Below, piece after piece: positions 1 to 51,209 of a stretch of 64,000 nt of DNA (its first letter is position 1; each line of letters opens with the position of its first letter). Source of the DNA: Phymorhynchus buccinoides (Eukaryota; Mollusca; Gastropoda; Neogastropoda; Raphitomidae); assembly GCA_017654935.2 (NCBI GenBank), contig CM065691.1, positions 35,106,400 to 35,170,399 on the forward strand. Direction: 5' to 3'. A program made the position numbers and the translations under genes. The notes beneath the pieces are model-generated. The model was not told the DNA's origin. It saw only the letters and a program-made list of their open reading frames with translations, and ran no database searches.

Positions 1-292
1 GTTAAGGCTGTGTCAGACCAATTGACATAGACTAGAACACCAAGGCTACATCAAAATGTTGTTATGCTCTGCATAGTTTTGCGGGAATTGTCTTTAGCCA
101 TGACAAGCTCCTAGCATAACATCATCACTCCAAATTCCTCTGAGGTCGGAGTGTGGCTGCCCATGTGGCGGGGTAAAAAAACCAGTCACACAATTAATGT
201 TCTTATCCCTAGCTGGTGCACTTGTATTCAAATGTTCGGCTGTTGGGATGATCCCTGGAGTCTTTTAGCCTGGGTACAACAACAACAACAAC
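1..292. mobile_element. Dispersed repeat family C, copy 1
   Basis: Matches 24750-25032 over almost its whole length (shared 'ggctacatcaaaatgttgtt', 'gtctttagccatgacaagct' and 'gatgatccctgg' blocks). It contains no coding and is probably a non-autonomous transposon. Confidence 0.7.
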
Positions 293-2550
293 ATATATGA
301 ACAACAAAAAACGACGTTTTTTGTATGTGTTTTTTAGTTTAAGTTTAACGAAGATAAAACTTTCACATGAAACATAGGACTGATCTATCTAATCTACTTT
401 ACAACCACAACACCAACAATCACATAAAACAGGATTGCGCTCTCTCTCTTTCTCTCTCTCTCATGTTCAGCGAGGTGACATCAACTTTGACATAAAACAG
501 ATCTGCTCTAATCTCAATGTCACCACGAGGACATCAACATCCACACAAAACATGTGACTGTTCTACTTCTACGTTCGCACACAACACATCATTTTGCCCT
601 GAGAAACAACTTTGTCTGGCAGCTGTAAGCCAGCGCATTACATGTCAAACATAGTTCCATGAATCTTATTTTGCCAAAAATACCCTTAAGCAAAAGAGCA
701 CATATAAAACTTTTTTTTCCCATTATATATATGTTAAATTAAATTTTGTTTTGAACATTCAAACATATGTAATGACATATATACTTTACTTTTTTTTTCT
801 CTTTTTCTGGTTTCATCTTTTTTTTTTAAATCACAACAGTAGGCCAATGTTTTAGCTAGTCAAAAGTTTTAAAATAAACCGAAAATGTGCAAGTCTTTTA
901 CCATGGTATCGTTTTAATTGTTTCAAGTATTGTGTTTTCATAATAATTTGTGTGTTTTCCTTTTCCGTTTTTTTAACCCGATTCGTTTTCTTATTCCACG
1001 AATAATTTACTTTTATTTTTTTACTATTAAGGCAACCCCTCCCAAATTTTACACAAAATTCAGATTTTGTTATCATAAAATTGTTACTGTTACTATACTG
1101 TAAGTCATATAACAAGGTGCAGGATTAGTCTGGGGAAAAGTTTGCCTTAAAGTCTGTCAAATACAGCACTTTCTACATCCTTTTTCTTCACTTATTTATT
1201 GCCCTAGTCTAGACTGTTTTATTCATTATTCTCTCTTCATACTGCCCACTCCCGCTCCTCCTGTCAGCATAATAGATAGTACCTTTCAGGAGCAGTTTTT
1301 TTACATTCTCACCAAAAAAGAGCATTATAAAGTGGTATGTAATGCATGAAAAATCCACTTCCTTTGGCTTATGGTGTAAAATGGTAAGTAAAACGGTGAA
1401 TTAAAACCGCAAAACCCAGTTTTTAATAACAAATCTAAAACCATATGTTGTTTAACTGTTAAATCAATAAAAAACTAAACCTCAGTTAGATGGATAGTGT
1501 CCTCGTTTACCTACATTAAACAATCTTTATTCCAATGCTTTTCTGGATAAAATATAACGCGGTGCCATAAATAACTTAGGTAAAAAAAGGGAGTTAATTT
1601 ACGAGAAGTTCCTACCCCTTATTCATTTCACATAGCTCTGTATGTATTACAACCTAATTGGTTGTATGATTTCACTTAGCTATGGTAAATGTAAATACTG
1701 ATACGGACAAGAAATACAAAAATGATTGTCATCAAGTTACACTGTATAGAACGATTGTTTCCATTCACAGTACCCCCTTCTTTAAGTTTAACTGGCCAAT
1801 TATTCTACTGCTAAAAAGCTTTACAATGCGAGATTTATTGGTGTTCATTGAAGAACCAGGAAAGACAATAACATGAATTGGTGAAAAACATGTGACAGAT
1901 TTTCAGTGTTGGCATATTCACTTAATTTGCTTTTATTGTAAGTATACAAAGATGACCTTTCTTACATTTGGTTATTATTAGTATACAAGCATGACTTATA
2001 TCTTTAAACTATGCTCTAACAAGCATTGAATGTACATTTTCATAATGCTTTCCAAAACCTTACAAGAAAATAAAAACAATAAATTATCCTCAATTTTTCA
2101 AATATTCTTAAAAATATTGAATATGTCAATCACAGTCTACCCGGGTATATCCTCTTTCTATTTTCACAATAAGCATATAACTATATTCAACATTTTCTTA
2201 GCAGCATACTGTATTTTACAACTCCATTTACAATCTTTTTTGTTTGTGGCACAAGCCACAAACCAGTATAACTCACTTTCTGTTGGTCTGTCGGTCGGTC
2301 CAAAATTGTCGCACATATTGTAAAAGAGAAAGAAAAGCGTGCCACAAACGATTGCGAATCCGTGCTTGTTTCTTATTACATCAATAAAGATCACAATAAA
2401 ACTGCTTAGTGAACACTTATCAGACACACACTGGTCAGCATTTCCCGTTCCAGGGACAATGTTCAGTTACCATTGTGGCTTGTAAAGAAATAGCAGTCAA
2501 TCGGATTCATCAGGCAAAGGGAAGGAAATTTTACATTTGCAATTAAAGAA

Positions 2551-2972
2551 ATGTGACCCAGCGCCACAAAAGGGACATCAAGTCACTGGGCTAGTTTCTC
2601 ACAACAGGCTTGAAAAATCAAAAATCTTATTTTTTGTCAATTTTGAGTTATGGGTATTTTTGTGTTCTCTAACATCCTATCTTTCATATTTATAAAGGAC
2701 AATATTTAATATGGTCTCTAAATGATCTTATAAGTGCTTTAAAACGAGTAGGTTAATGCATTTTCTTCAGCTAGGCTAGACTTTAGACTGCTTTCTCAAA
2801 AGGGCTGACGCTCACCCTACTGACTTTAAATGCTCATGACTTTGGAAGGGAAACATATACAAGAATGGTTCGTGTATCAATAGAAAGGGAATTGTCTGAA
2901 GTTTTTAAAGGTATAATTTTCTCAGAATGGTCAGTTTGACACTTAATGCCCCTTTCGTGGTGCTGGGCCATA
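2551..2972. mobile_element. MITE with ~33-bp terminal inverted repeats
   Basis: The left end 'gacccagcgccacaaaaggg' and the right end 'cccctttcgtggtgctgggc' are inverted copies with few differences, about 420 bp apart, with no coding capacity. Confidence 0.7.
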
Positions 2973-4446
2973 TATGTTAAGGGGCACTGCTGGCTTATAT
3001 ATCCCGGAGTCAGAGCCTAGGTGGGACTTGCCTCGTGCAGGACATGGGTAGCCGACTACAACAGGACTAACACATCTGTTTTAACCAAAAACACACCAGA
3101 GTTCTATCAATGGTTTATCGACAGCTACAGAGGGTGGATCATCTAACATACCATCTAAAATCCATGCACTCCCTCCTCTTAATCATGTTGCTTACAATAC
3201 AACCCTAAATACTGTGTACATACAAACCTAGATCTCAGATCTGTTCCTGGCTTTAAGTCTTCAGCATAATGCTAATTCTATGTACTCAGCAACCTTGATA
3301 AGTTCAAGTTAACGATGAAGATTACGACACAATCTACGTATTGTTGAGTTGACCAGACAAAGAACATGTCAACAGTGTATGTGAGATGTTAAGCTGGTCC
3401 TTGAGGAATTGTTCCCATGGCTTGCTAAGTCTGTGAACACAATAAAGAAGGGAAGAAAAAAAGATAAATAAAACACCTCTGTCTTCTATTTTGTAACCAA
3501 TCCAACTCAGCTAGCCCAGTTTTTCTCCTCTTCGCCAAATTCTTGCTCATATAAACACACACTGCATTGAATTCTTATCCGTGAAGGCAAAAAGCCAGTT
3601 AGTTGCCCGACTCATGATAAAAAGCATCATGTTCTGCTGATTTTGCACACAACACAGACATGAACAATGTGTACCATCAACTTTGCCAACCAGTCTGAAA
3701 TATTCTGGCTTTGTTGGCAGCTATTTTAAAGCTAAATGGCAAAAACAAAATTGGCCCAGGAAGTCTGCAGTGAAAATGTACGATCTAACACCGGCAGACA
3801 CCTTGTTAGGAACATTATAACCTTGCCTTCCAGTTCTTTTCAGTCACCAGTTTTAATTTAATGCCCCTTTGACTAAACACCACTCTCTAGTTCCACATCC
3901 ATGGAGCAAACCATTCCTGCATAAGCATCGGGTTAACACCTAGGCATGCATTGTACCCACCTGTACATCCACTTGACCACTTATCCATCATGATCATGTT
4001 CAAAGCGTGTCATCCTGGCCACCTACACATTCATAATTTTGTACCCACTGACACATCGGCTCAACCACAGGTATACTCGGCTTAGCTATCCACGCATCAG
4101 TTGCACCCATGCGCATGAGCTGCATCGCCAGATACCTACTTCCCAGGCTTTACTCATACTGCACAGGCCCACTGTGTCTTACCTACACCCACCCCCACCC
4201 CCCGGCAAACCAGGAGACATTTAGCATCTGAGTGTGCATCACAACAGTGGGTGGGAGTGAGGAATCCCTCTGTGGACAACAGCCAGGTGATTCGATGCAG
4301 GCAACAGGGCAGCACTGGTGGGCCACTACTCCTAAGAGTCAGACAATGATGGGGGAAGCTCAGGAGAGGAGACCACCAGCAGCATCACCTCTACACAAGC
4401 AGATGTTTCTGTCCCAGACACACAGGCAACTTTTTTCTGCTCCCAG

Positions 4447-42716
<38,270 letters not shown>

Positions 42717-42734
42717 CTGCACACACAGAAATGT

Positions 42735-45700
42735 ACAAACACCATCAGAACATTGTGTACAAACACCATCAGAACATTGTGTACAAACACCATCAGAACA
42801 TTATGTACAAACACCATCAGAAGAACACCATCAGAACATTATGTACATTATCAGTTATGTACAAACACCATCAGAACATTATGTACAAACACCATCAGAA
42901 CATTGTGTACAAACACCATCAGAACATTGTGTACAAACACCATCAGAACATTATGCACAAACACCATCAGTTGTGTACAAACACCATCAGAACATTATAT
43001 ACAAACACCATCAGTGTACAAACACCATCAGAACATTGTGTACAAACACCATCAGAACATTATGTACAAACACCATCAGAACATTATGCACAAACACCAT
43101 CAGTACAAACACCATCAGAACATGAACATTGTGTACAAACACCATCAGAACATTGTGTACAAACACCATCAGAACATTATGTACAAACACCATCAGAACA
43201 TTATATACAAACACCATTTGTGTACAAACACCATCAGAACATTATGTACAAACACCATCAGAACATTGTGTACAAACACCATCAGAACATTTGTACAAAC
43301 ACCATCAGAACATTATGTACAAACACCATCAGAACATTGTGTACAAACACCATCAGAACATTGTGTACAAACACCATCAGAACATTATGTACAAACACCA
43401 TCAGAACATTGTGTACAAACACCATCAGAACATTATGTACAAACACCATCAGAACATTGTGTACAAACACCATCAGAACATTATGTACAAACACCATCAG
43501 AACATTATGTACAAACACCATCAGAACATTGTGTACAAACACCATCAGAACATTGTGTACAAACACCATCAGAACATTATGTACAAACACCATCAGAACA
43601 TTATGTACAGAACATTGTGTACAAACACCATCAGAACATTATGTACAAACACCATCATTGTGTACAAACACCATCAGAACATTGTGTACAAACACCATCA
43701 GAACATTGTGTACAAACACCATCAGAACATTGTGTACAAACACCATCAGAACATTGTGTACAAACACCATCAGAACATTGTGTACAAACACCATCAGAAC
43801 ATTGTGTACAAACACCATCAGAACATTGTGTACAAACACCATCAGAACATTGTGTACAAACACCATCAGAACATTATGTACAAACACCATCAGAACATTG
43901 TGTACAAACACCATCAGAACATTGTGTACAAACACCATCAGAACATTGTGTACAAACACCATCAGAACATTGTGTACAAACACCATCAGAACATTGTGTA
44001 CAAACACCATCAGAACATTGTGTACAAACACCATCAGAACATTGTGTACAAACACCATCAGAACATTATGTACAAACACCATCAGAACATTATGTACAAA
44101 CACCATCAGAACATTGTGTACAAACACCATCAGAACATTATGTACAAACACCATCAGAACAAACACCATCAGAACATTGTGTATGTACAAACACCATCAG
44201 AACATTATGTACAAACACCATCAGAACATTGTGTACAAACACCATCAGAACATTTGTGTACAAACACCATGTACAAACACCATCAGAACATTATGTACAA
44301 ACACCATCAGAACATTGTGTACAAACACCATCAGAACATTGTGTACAAACACCATCAGAACATTATGTACAAACACCATCAGAACATTATGTACAAACAC
44401 CATCAGAACATTATGTACAAACACCATCAGAACATTGTGTACAAACACCATCAGAACATTATGTACAAACACCATCAGAACATTGTGTACAAACACCATC
44501 AGAACATTATGTACAAACACCATCAGAACATTGTGTACAAACACCATCAGAACATTCAGAACATGTACAAACACCATCAGAACATTGTGTACAAACACCA
44601 TCAGAACATTGTTATGTACAAACACCATCAGAACATTGTGTACAAACACCATCAGAACATTTGTGTACAAACACCATCAGAACATTGTGTACAAACACCA
44701 TCAGAACATTATGTACAAACACCATCAGAACATTGTGTACAAACACCATCAGAACATTGTGTACAAACACCATCAGAACATTGTGTACAAACACCATCAG
44801 AACATTGTGTACAAACACCATCAGAACATTGTGTACAAACACCATCAGAACATTGTGTACAAACACCATCAGAACATTGTGTACAAACACCATCAGAACA
44901 TTGTGTACAAACACCATCAGAACATTGTGTACAAACACCATCAGAACATTGTGTACAAACACCATCAGAACATTGTGTACAAACACCATCAGAACATTAT
45001 GTACAAACACCATCAGAACATTATGTACAAACACCATCAGAACATTGTGTACAAACACCATCAGAACATTGTGTACAAACACCATCAGAACATTGTGTAC
45101 AAACACCATCAGAACATTGTGTACAAACACCATCAGAACATTGTGTACAAACACCATCAGAACATTGTGTACAAACACCATCAGAACATTGTGTACAAAC
45201 ACCATCAGAACATTGTGTACAAACACCATCAGAACATTATGTACAAACACCATCAGAACATTATGTACAAACACCATCAGAACATTGTGTACAAACACCA
45301 TCAGAACATTATGTACAAACACCATCAGAACATTATGTACAAACACCATCAGAACATTGTGTACATTCAGAACATTATGTACAAACACCATCAGAACATT
45401 ATGTACAAACACCATCAGAACATTGTGTACAAACACCATCAGAACATTGTGTACAAACACCATCAGAACATTGTGTACAAACACCATCAGAACATTATGT
45501 ACAAACACCATCAGAACATTGTGTACAAACACCATCAGAACATTGTGTACAAACACCATCAGAACATTGTGTACAAACACCATCAGAACATTGTGTACAA
45601 ACACCATCAGAACATTGTGTACAAACACCATCAGAACATTGTGTACAAACACCATCAGACACAATCAGAACACAAACACCATCAGAACATTATGTACAAA

Positions 45701-45850
45701 CACCATCAGAACATTGTGTACAAACACCATCAGATCATTGTGTACAAACACCATCAGAACATTATGTACAAACACCATCAGAACATTATGTACAAACACC
45801 ATCAGAACATTTATGTACAAACACCATCAGATCATTATGTACAAACACAG
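42735..45850. repeat. 24-bp satellite array, about 128 units, abutting Ig1 exon
   Basis: Unit 'acaaacaccatcagaaca' followed by 'tt[g/a]tgt', 24 bp, with two main variants mixed and a few truncated units. As 24 is a multiple of three and the unit lacks stops, all three plus frames and one minus frame stay open. These are not genes. Confidence 0.97.
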
Positions 45851-46680
45851 ATAAGCAATATTGGGCAACATTCACATTTCTGCCCGTGAGAGGAGATAAT
45901 CTGTTGACTGAAAAAGCAATCGGCTTTGTACTTTTCTGTTACAAATTATCATTCTTCACAGGCAGAAATGTGAAATTTTAAATTCTTAATTGAGAGCACA
46001 CGCCGCCTGCTTAGTAGTGTGATCCTAAGTTGGACTTTATACGCCTGAAGACCCTGTCCAGTATAACGAAGAAGGAGAAGCAACTCTCGGCTTGATGACC
46101 TTCGGATACGATGCAGACGAGTCCGGATACAATGCAGAGGAGTCCTTGCGAAAGTGTCCCCATGGGTGTGTACCAGCCCATTTTTCATGACTGCAGAGAC
46201 CACCGGCAAAAGACACCCCACTCAGAACCCCAATAATATTCAGAGGTGATTGATCATACTGGCATCAAAGTCAAACGATAGTTCAGCAGGATGTCTCCAT
46301 TTCCAAATAAACCCAGTTGTACTATGCTCCTGTTCTAAAAGAGTATTCACAACCATCTTCTATTTCACACGACAGAGGCAGAGCAGAAAGAAAATGGAAA
46401 CCCTCCTACTCACTCAGAACTCGAAATGACTAGTCGCCATTTTCCACCATCTGACAGTGAGTGATAAGATAGGCCTGACTACAGAACTCGGTCAAGGTCA
46501 TTGACCAAGAGCACGTGAAATGACAGCCGCACACATCACGTCGATCACACTATCGTTACGCATGGTTGGGCAGAAGCACGCGATAATTGGGCAGAAGAGG
46601 ATGCTGTAAAATCTTGCTATGCCCTGGGAAACTGAACAATTGTGAGGGTGGGATAGGGGTGGGAAAAGAGGCACTGCAAT
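45850..46680. other. Mostly single-copy DNA upstream of the Ig1 exon
   Basis: The only sizeable stretch between 42735 and 49800 without obvious repeats. I looked on the minus strand for a signal-peptide exon ending in phase 1 and found none that convinces. 'tcaaggtcattgacc' near 46493 resembles a nuclear-receptor (ERR/NR5A) half-site. It could be promoter or 5' UTR, but this is a guess. Confidence 0.35.
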
Positions 46681-46686
46681 GAAAAT

Positions 46687-46806
46687 ACCCCCCCCCCCTT
46701 TTTTTTTCCCTCCTCTCTCCCTCTCTCAGGGCTGAGTGTAAAAAGCAATGCTTATCTCATTACCCTGTATAAATAAAAAATTGTTTCGTTTCGTTTCTCT
46801 CTCTCC

Positions 46807-46859
<53 letters not shown>

Positions 46860-46915
46860 CGTGTGCGTGCGCGCGTGCGTATGTGTGTGTGCGTGTGTGT
46901 GTGTGTGTGTTTAGG
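46687..46915. repeat. C/T homopolymers and GT microsatellite
   Basis: C and T runs (46687-46710), then (GT)n with GC variants (46811-46911). Confidence 0.93.
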
Positions 46916-47436
46916 GCGAAGGGAAGCAGAGAAATAGAGAGAGGATAGTGATACAATGAAGAGTGACGTTCTAAAAAAACAATTTAAAAGAAAAGAGAAG
47001 AGATGTAATGGAAAGGAGAGAAAGAGAAGGACATAAATAAGCATACAACTCTTATTAAACGTAAGAACGTATTGAAATGATATATGGCATATTATTATGT
47101 GGTGATAGGTTATTATCCAAAACAGTAAGAAAGAGCATAGGATGCAGAGAGAGTATGTAAGAGCGAGCACGTTCAGTGCAGCAAACTGTATGATTCAACA
47201 TGTTGCCACCAAGACAGACAGGTAACAACAAAAAAGTGAAGCCAGGTACCGGTGAGCACACATCCTCTTCCAAACCACATGTGGAAAAAAACAGCTTACG
47301 TACTTCCCCTTGGAGAGAACTGCAGAAAAGGGTTCTACACCTGTCAAGACTTACACCCCTGGATAGTGCATAAGAAATTGAGGCATAGGTTAATGCATTT
47401 TCTTGTTTTCTTGAATTCTTCAAACAAAACAGCCCA

Positions 47437-47760
47437 CCCGTGGGGATACCGGGGGGTATTTTGCATAAACAGTTCCCCCACCTTCTGGAAGTTCTGTGCT
47501 TGTAACTTCCTCTAATCTGTCACTCTCTTTGACTCTGCCTTTTCCCTTTGCTTATTGTCATCTACTATCTTTCTGCTTTACCAGTCCATTCTCCTGCCTT
47601 TTTTCAAGAACCACTTTCAAAGAGATTTCCTCCAGCCGAAGTCGGACTTGCTGGGCCTACCTATTTTTTTAGTTAGGCGCATAACGGCAGCATGACGCAT
47701 CTGCGCTCATAATTGACAGGAAACTGTATGAGAAATCGAAGAAGATGAAGAAGAAGAAAC
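47437..47760 (+). mobile_element. SINE-like family A, full-length type copy
   Basis: 'gttctgtgcttgtaacttcc', 'gcgcataacggcagcatgac' and a (gaa)n tail. It pairs with 6695-7050. Confidence 0.8.
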
Positions 47761-48124
47761 AAACCAAAAAAATGTGGGTGTATTTAATTTTTTAAAAACC
47801 GAAAGCTCACATATCTGTATGTACATAATTAATTGAAATTGAGGCCGTAATTAATGTTTGTTTTCGTTTCTTTTAACAAAACGACAAAACCATATTCCGA
47901 AGTGCAATTTATTTGAATGAAAAGTTTCCTACCAAAATGTATCCTTTTCACGCTAATGTTTTCATCACCAAGAGCACATGGGCGTGCTTGTGGAAGTGCA
48001 TGTTGCTTGGGTTTTGTGTGTGTGGCATAGGCCTACTATGAGGATCAGGGTCAGGGTGAATACGTCTGGCGATTGTAGCGACGGAACAAGGTAGGCTTAC
48101 ATTGTGAAATTGTCTATCTGATTC

Positions 48125-48455
48125 TACTTCTTTCTTTTTCTTCTGCATTCCAAGGCCATAATGGGTACGCATGTGTCCATTTTCCAGTTTTCACTGGTCT
48201 CCTCGCTGCATTCAGCCGACACATTCCGGTTTCGGAGGAGCTCAAAGGAGAAAACAACATGGAATATTTTATTGGATCGAAAAAAGGCAGGAGAATGGGA
48301 CAAAAAGTCAGAAAGACAGTAGATGACACAAAGCAAGGAAAAAGGCAGAGTCAAAGAGAAAGACAGATTAGAGTTAATTACAAGCACAGAACTTCCAGAA
48401 GGTGGGGAAACTATGTGTACGGAAGACCCCCCGGTATCACCACGGGGGAATCTGA
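48125..48455 (-). mobile_element. SINE-like family A, inverse copy
   Basis: Starts with a ttc-rich tail, then 'ggccataatgggtac', 'ttcggaggagctcaaagg', 'acagaacttccagaaggtgg'. It is the 28273-28640 subtype. Confidence 0.8.
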
Positions 48456-48907
48456 TTCTACGAAATCCCTACCTTTCCAATAACAAACTTTCCCCCTTCC
48501 CTGCTGAAAATTAATCTCCAATCATTCTTGAAATTGGTTTCAATGTAGTTAATACAATATGCAGTTGTATGATCAGAGTATGTTCAACGGTTGGCATATG
48601 AAATATCAGTAAGATGCTGATAATGAGACAGACAGACAGAGAGAGAATATGTATGCATACGTATGTAGGCATATCATTTATAAAGCATGTGAAGTAGTAT
48701 TCATACACGACGGTTCGTGCGTGCGTGCGTATGTGTGTGTGCGCGTACGCGCATGTTTATTTGCAATTGTGGTGTGTTGTTCAATCATGTCAGCTTCCCG
48801 ATCCAGACCACATGTATAAGATTTATCAGCTCTCAAAAACAAAAGTGGCTGCGCAAAAGAATAAAATGAAGAAAAAAAGATGCACACTTGCAAGTACACA
48901 CACATAC

Positions 48908-49220
<313 letters not shown>

Positions 49221-49628
49221 CACGGGCACACTAACCTAACCTACCCAGGTGTCACGCTTACCTTTTCTTTACCTTCCTAGCAGCCACATACCCTCCCTAT
49301 ACCCTCCCTCCCTGTTCCCTTCCATAAACCCCCCATTTTGAAACAGTCAGAAACAGAGGAAAGGGACAAAGTTGTACTTCAGACACCCCTACATGTTTAC
49401 GATCCTCTGTCTGAAAAGTCTGGTTCTTTCAGTTTCACGAGAATAATCCTAGGCGATGCTAACCCTATCCATTTCCCAAGAATAAGAGAATGCTGGGTCT
49501 AAAAAATAAATTGCCAAAAAAATGGTGGGGGTGTATAAAGTACAGCCTAGCCCCCCCAAGCAGGTAACTTAGAGTTTTTACCAGTTCCGTGTTGAGATGT
49601 TGGTTGTGTGTGGGTTTTTTTCTTTTCT

Positions 49629-49653
49629 CCCCCCCCCCCCCCCCCCCCCCCCT
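49629..49653. repeat. Poly-C tract
   Basis: Run of about 23 C. Confidence 0.95.
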
Positions 49654-50047
49654 CCCCAATTGTCTTGGCAGTAGTCCATCGCGTGGCAGTCGGGTGATGT
49701 TTGCTTCACATGAATTTATGCAATCAGGTTTCCTAATTTCAGTTTATTAGTGTGTGTGTGTGCGTGTGCATGCACACACGTGCGTGCGTGTGTGTGTGTG
49801 TGTGTGTGTGTCAAAGTCAAAGTCAAAGTCAAAATTTTTATTTTCAGATGGAACATTGAATAAGCAATAATGGTTTGCTTTTTTACATCAAGCCATCTAT
49901 AACACAACAGTTAAAGAAGGAAATAAACATGAGAACACCCCCACCACCGCCACCCACACACACACACAGACACAAACCAAACCAAAAACAAACAACAACA
50001 AAGACATTAATAAGTTCATGCACGCAACACCCGAGTACTCGTATACA

Positions 50048-50049
<2 letters not shown>

Positions 50050-50116
<67 letters not shown>
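50050..50116. repeat. CT microsatellite in the LINE 3' region
   Basis: (CT)n of about 65 bp inside what should be the LINE 3' UTR, with AT-rich 'atatatacatatata' next to it. Confidence 0.95.
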
Positions 50117-50122
<6 letters not shown>

Positions 50123-50558
50123 AAACATCTATACGCTCAAAATACATATATACATATATACAAATACATACATATATATATATAACAAGATAAGATACAC
50201 AGGCACATTAATACTTCGAGTAATTTTCAGTGTGATAGAGGATCAAGATGATGATTCAGATCAATAAACCACATCATATGAAACATGATATAAATAAAAT
50301 TGACAAGAATGTGATCAAGAAACCAACATATCAAATAATTAGGTTGCCTTGTTTGTCACACAGTATAAATTTGATTAGAAGACGTGATCAAACTTAATAT
50401 TATATTAATCATTAAATGGGTCTTCTTAAAAACATCATCATGGAGCATTAACAGGCAACCGTTACCGGACGTAGACCTTGCATCAATGGTAGACATGAAG
50501 CCAGAAATACACTTAGAATGAATTTGATGTGTTGTAAACGTCAACCTTTAATCTATGC

Positions 50559-51209
50559 TTACAGAACGTTCATATTCATGAGGTGAGTTTTTAATTTTTT
50601 CTTAAATAGATTCCTGTTTTTTATGCATTTCAAATGTTTTGGTAACTGGTTCCATAAGTTTCCACCTGAATAAAGAAAACTTGATTTGTATATATTGTTT
50701 TTTGGTCGAGGGAATGATAGTGAATGGCTATGTCTATGTTGGTTGGTTTCAAAAGTGCTCGTTATCTTTTTCGGAGCATTTCCGTTCACAACGTTATGCA
50801 TAAATAATGCTTTATTGAAGAAAAGTCTGTTGTGAAGTGTTAATATGTTTAGATGTTTATAGTCATCACTTGTTAAGGAACTTGATTTTAACAAAATCAA
50901 TTTAACAGCTTTTTTATACATACGATGAACAATTTTCAAATTGGTCTCACTACAGTTATCCCACAATGTCGACGCATAATCAATCAATGATAGAATGTGG
51001 GCATTAAAGAAGAGCTTACGAGAATGAATATCTAATAAGTTTTTGATTTTATTCAATTGGAACGTTTTTTTTGAAAGACGTTTTCCCAAGGATACAATCT
51101 GATCAGTCCAAGAGAGGTCTTTGTCAACAATGATACCTAATGTTTTATGAGAGTCAACTTCTTCAATTTTGTTGTTTTGTATATATAAAGATGGAAATTT
51201 GTTCTTCAT
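50559..51209 (-). pseudogene. LINE pol C-terminal part, frameshifted
   Basis: 216 codons continuing the pol: 'VDSHKTLGIIVDKDLSW', 'LIDYASTLWDNCSE', 'YSGGNLWNQLPKHLK', the usual end of this LINE group. It overlaps the upstream frame at the A run. One extra A in that run would explain the shift, either a real mutation or a sequencing error. Confidence 0.9.

Larger units (their letters stand above)
1..4446. other. 3' flank of the receptor gene
   Basis: AT-rich DNA with no convincing coding exon. It holds a dispersed repeat (1-292) and a TIR element (2551-2972), and presumably the 3' UTR just below 4447. I could not fix a polyadenylation site. The ORF-like stretches near 4030-4510 are low in coding character or are the antisense of the C-tail exon. 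Confidence 0.6.

Noticed and set aside
2242..2263. Perfect 9-bp hairpin 'gtttgtggc..gccacaaac'
   Set aside because: Short inverted repeat with no further context; may occur by chance or be part of a decayed element.
42735..45850. CRISPR-like array
   Set aside because: There are no unique spacers; units are contiguous 24-mers in a eukaryotic intron.
45949..46221. Signal-peptide exon 'MGCLLPVVSAVMKNG'
   Set aside because: The hydrophobic stretch is short, the following sequence is basic and polar, and no phase-1 donor follows.
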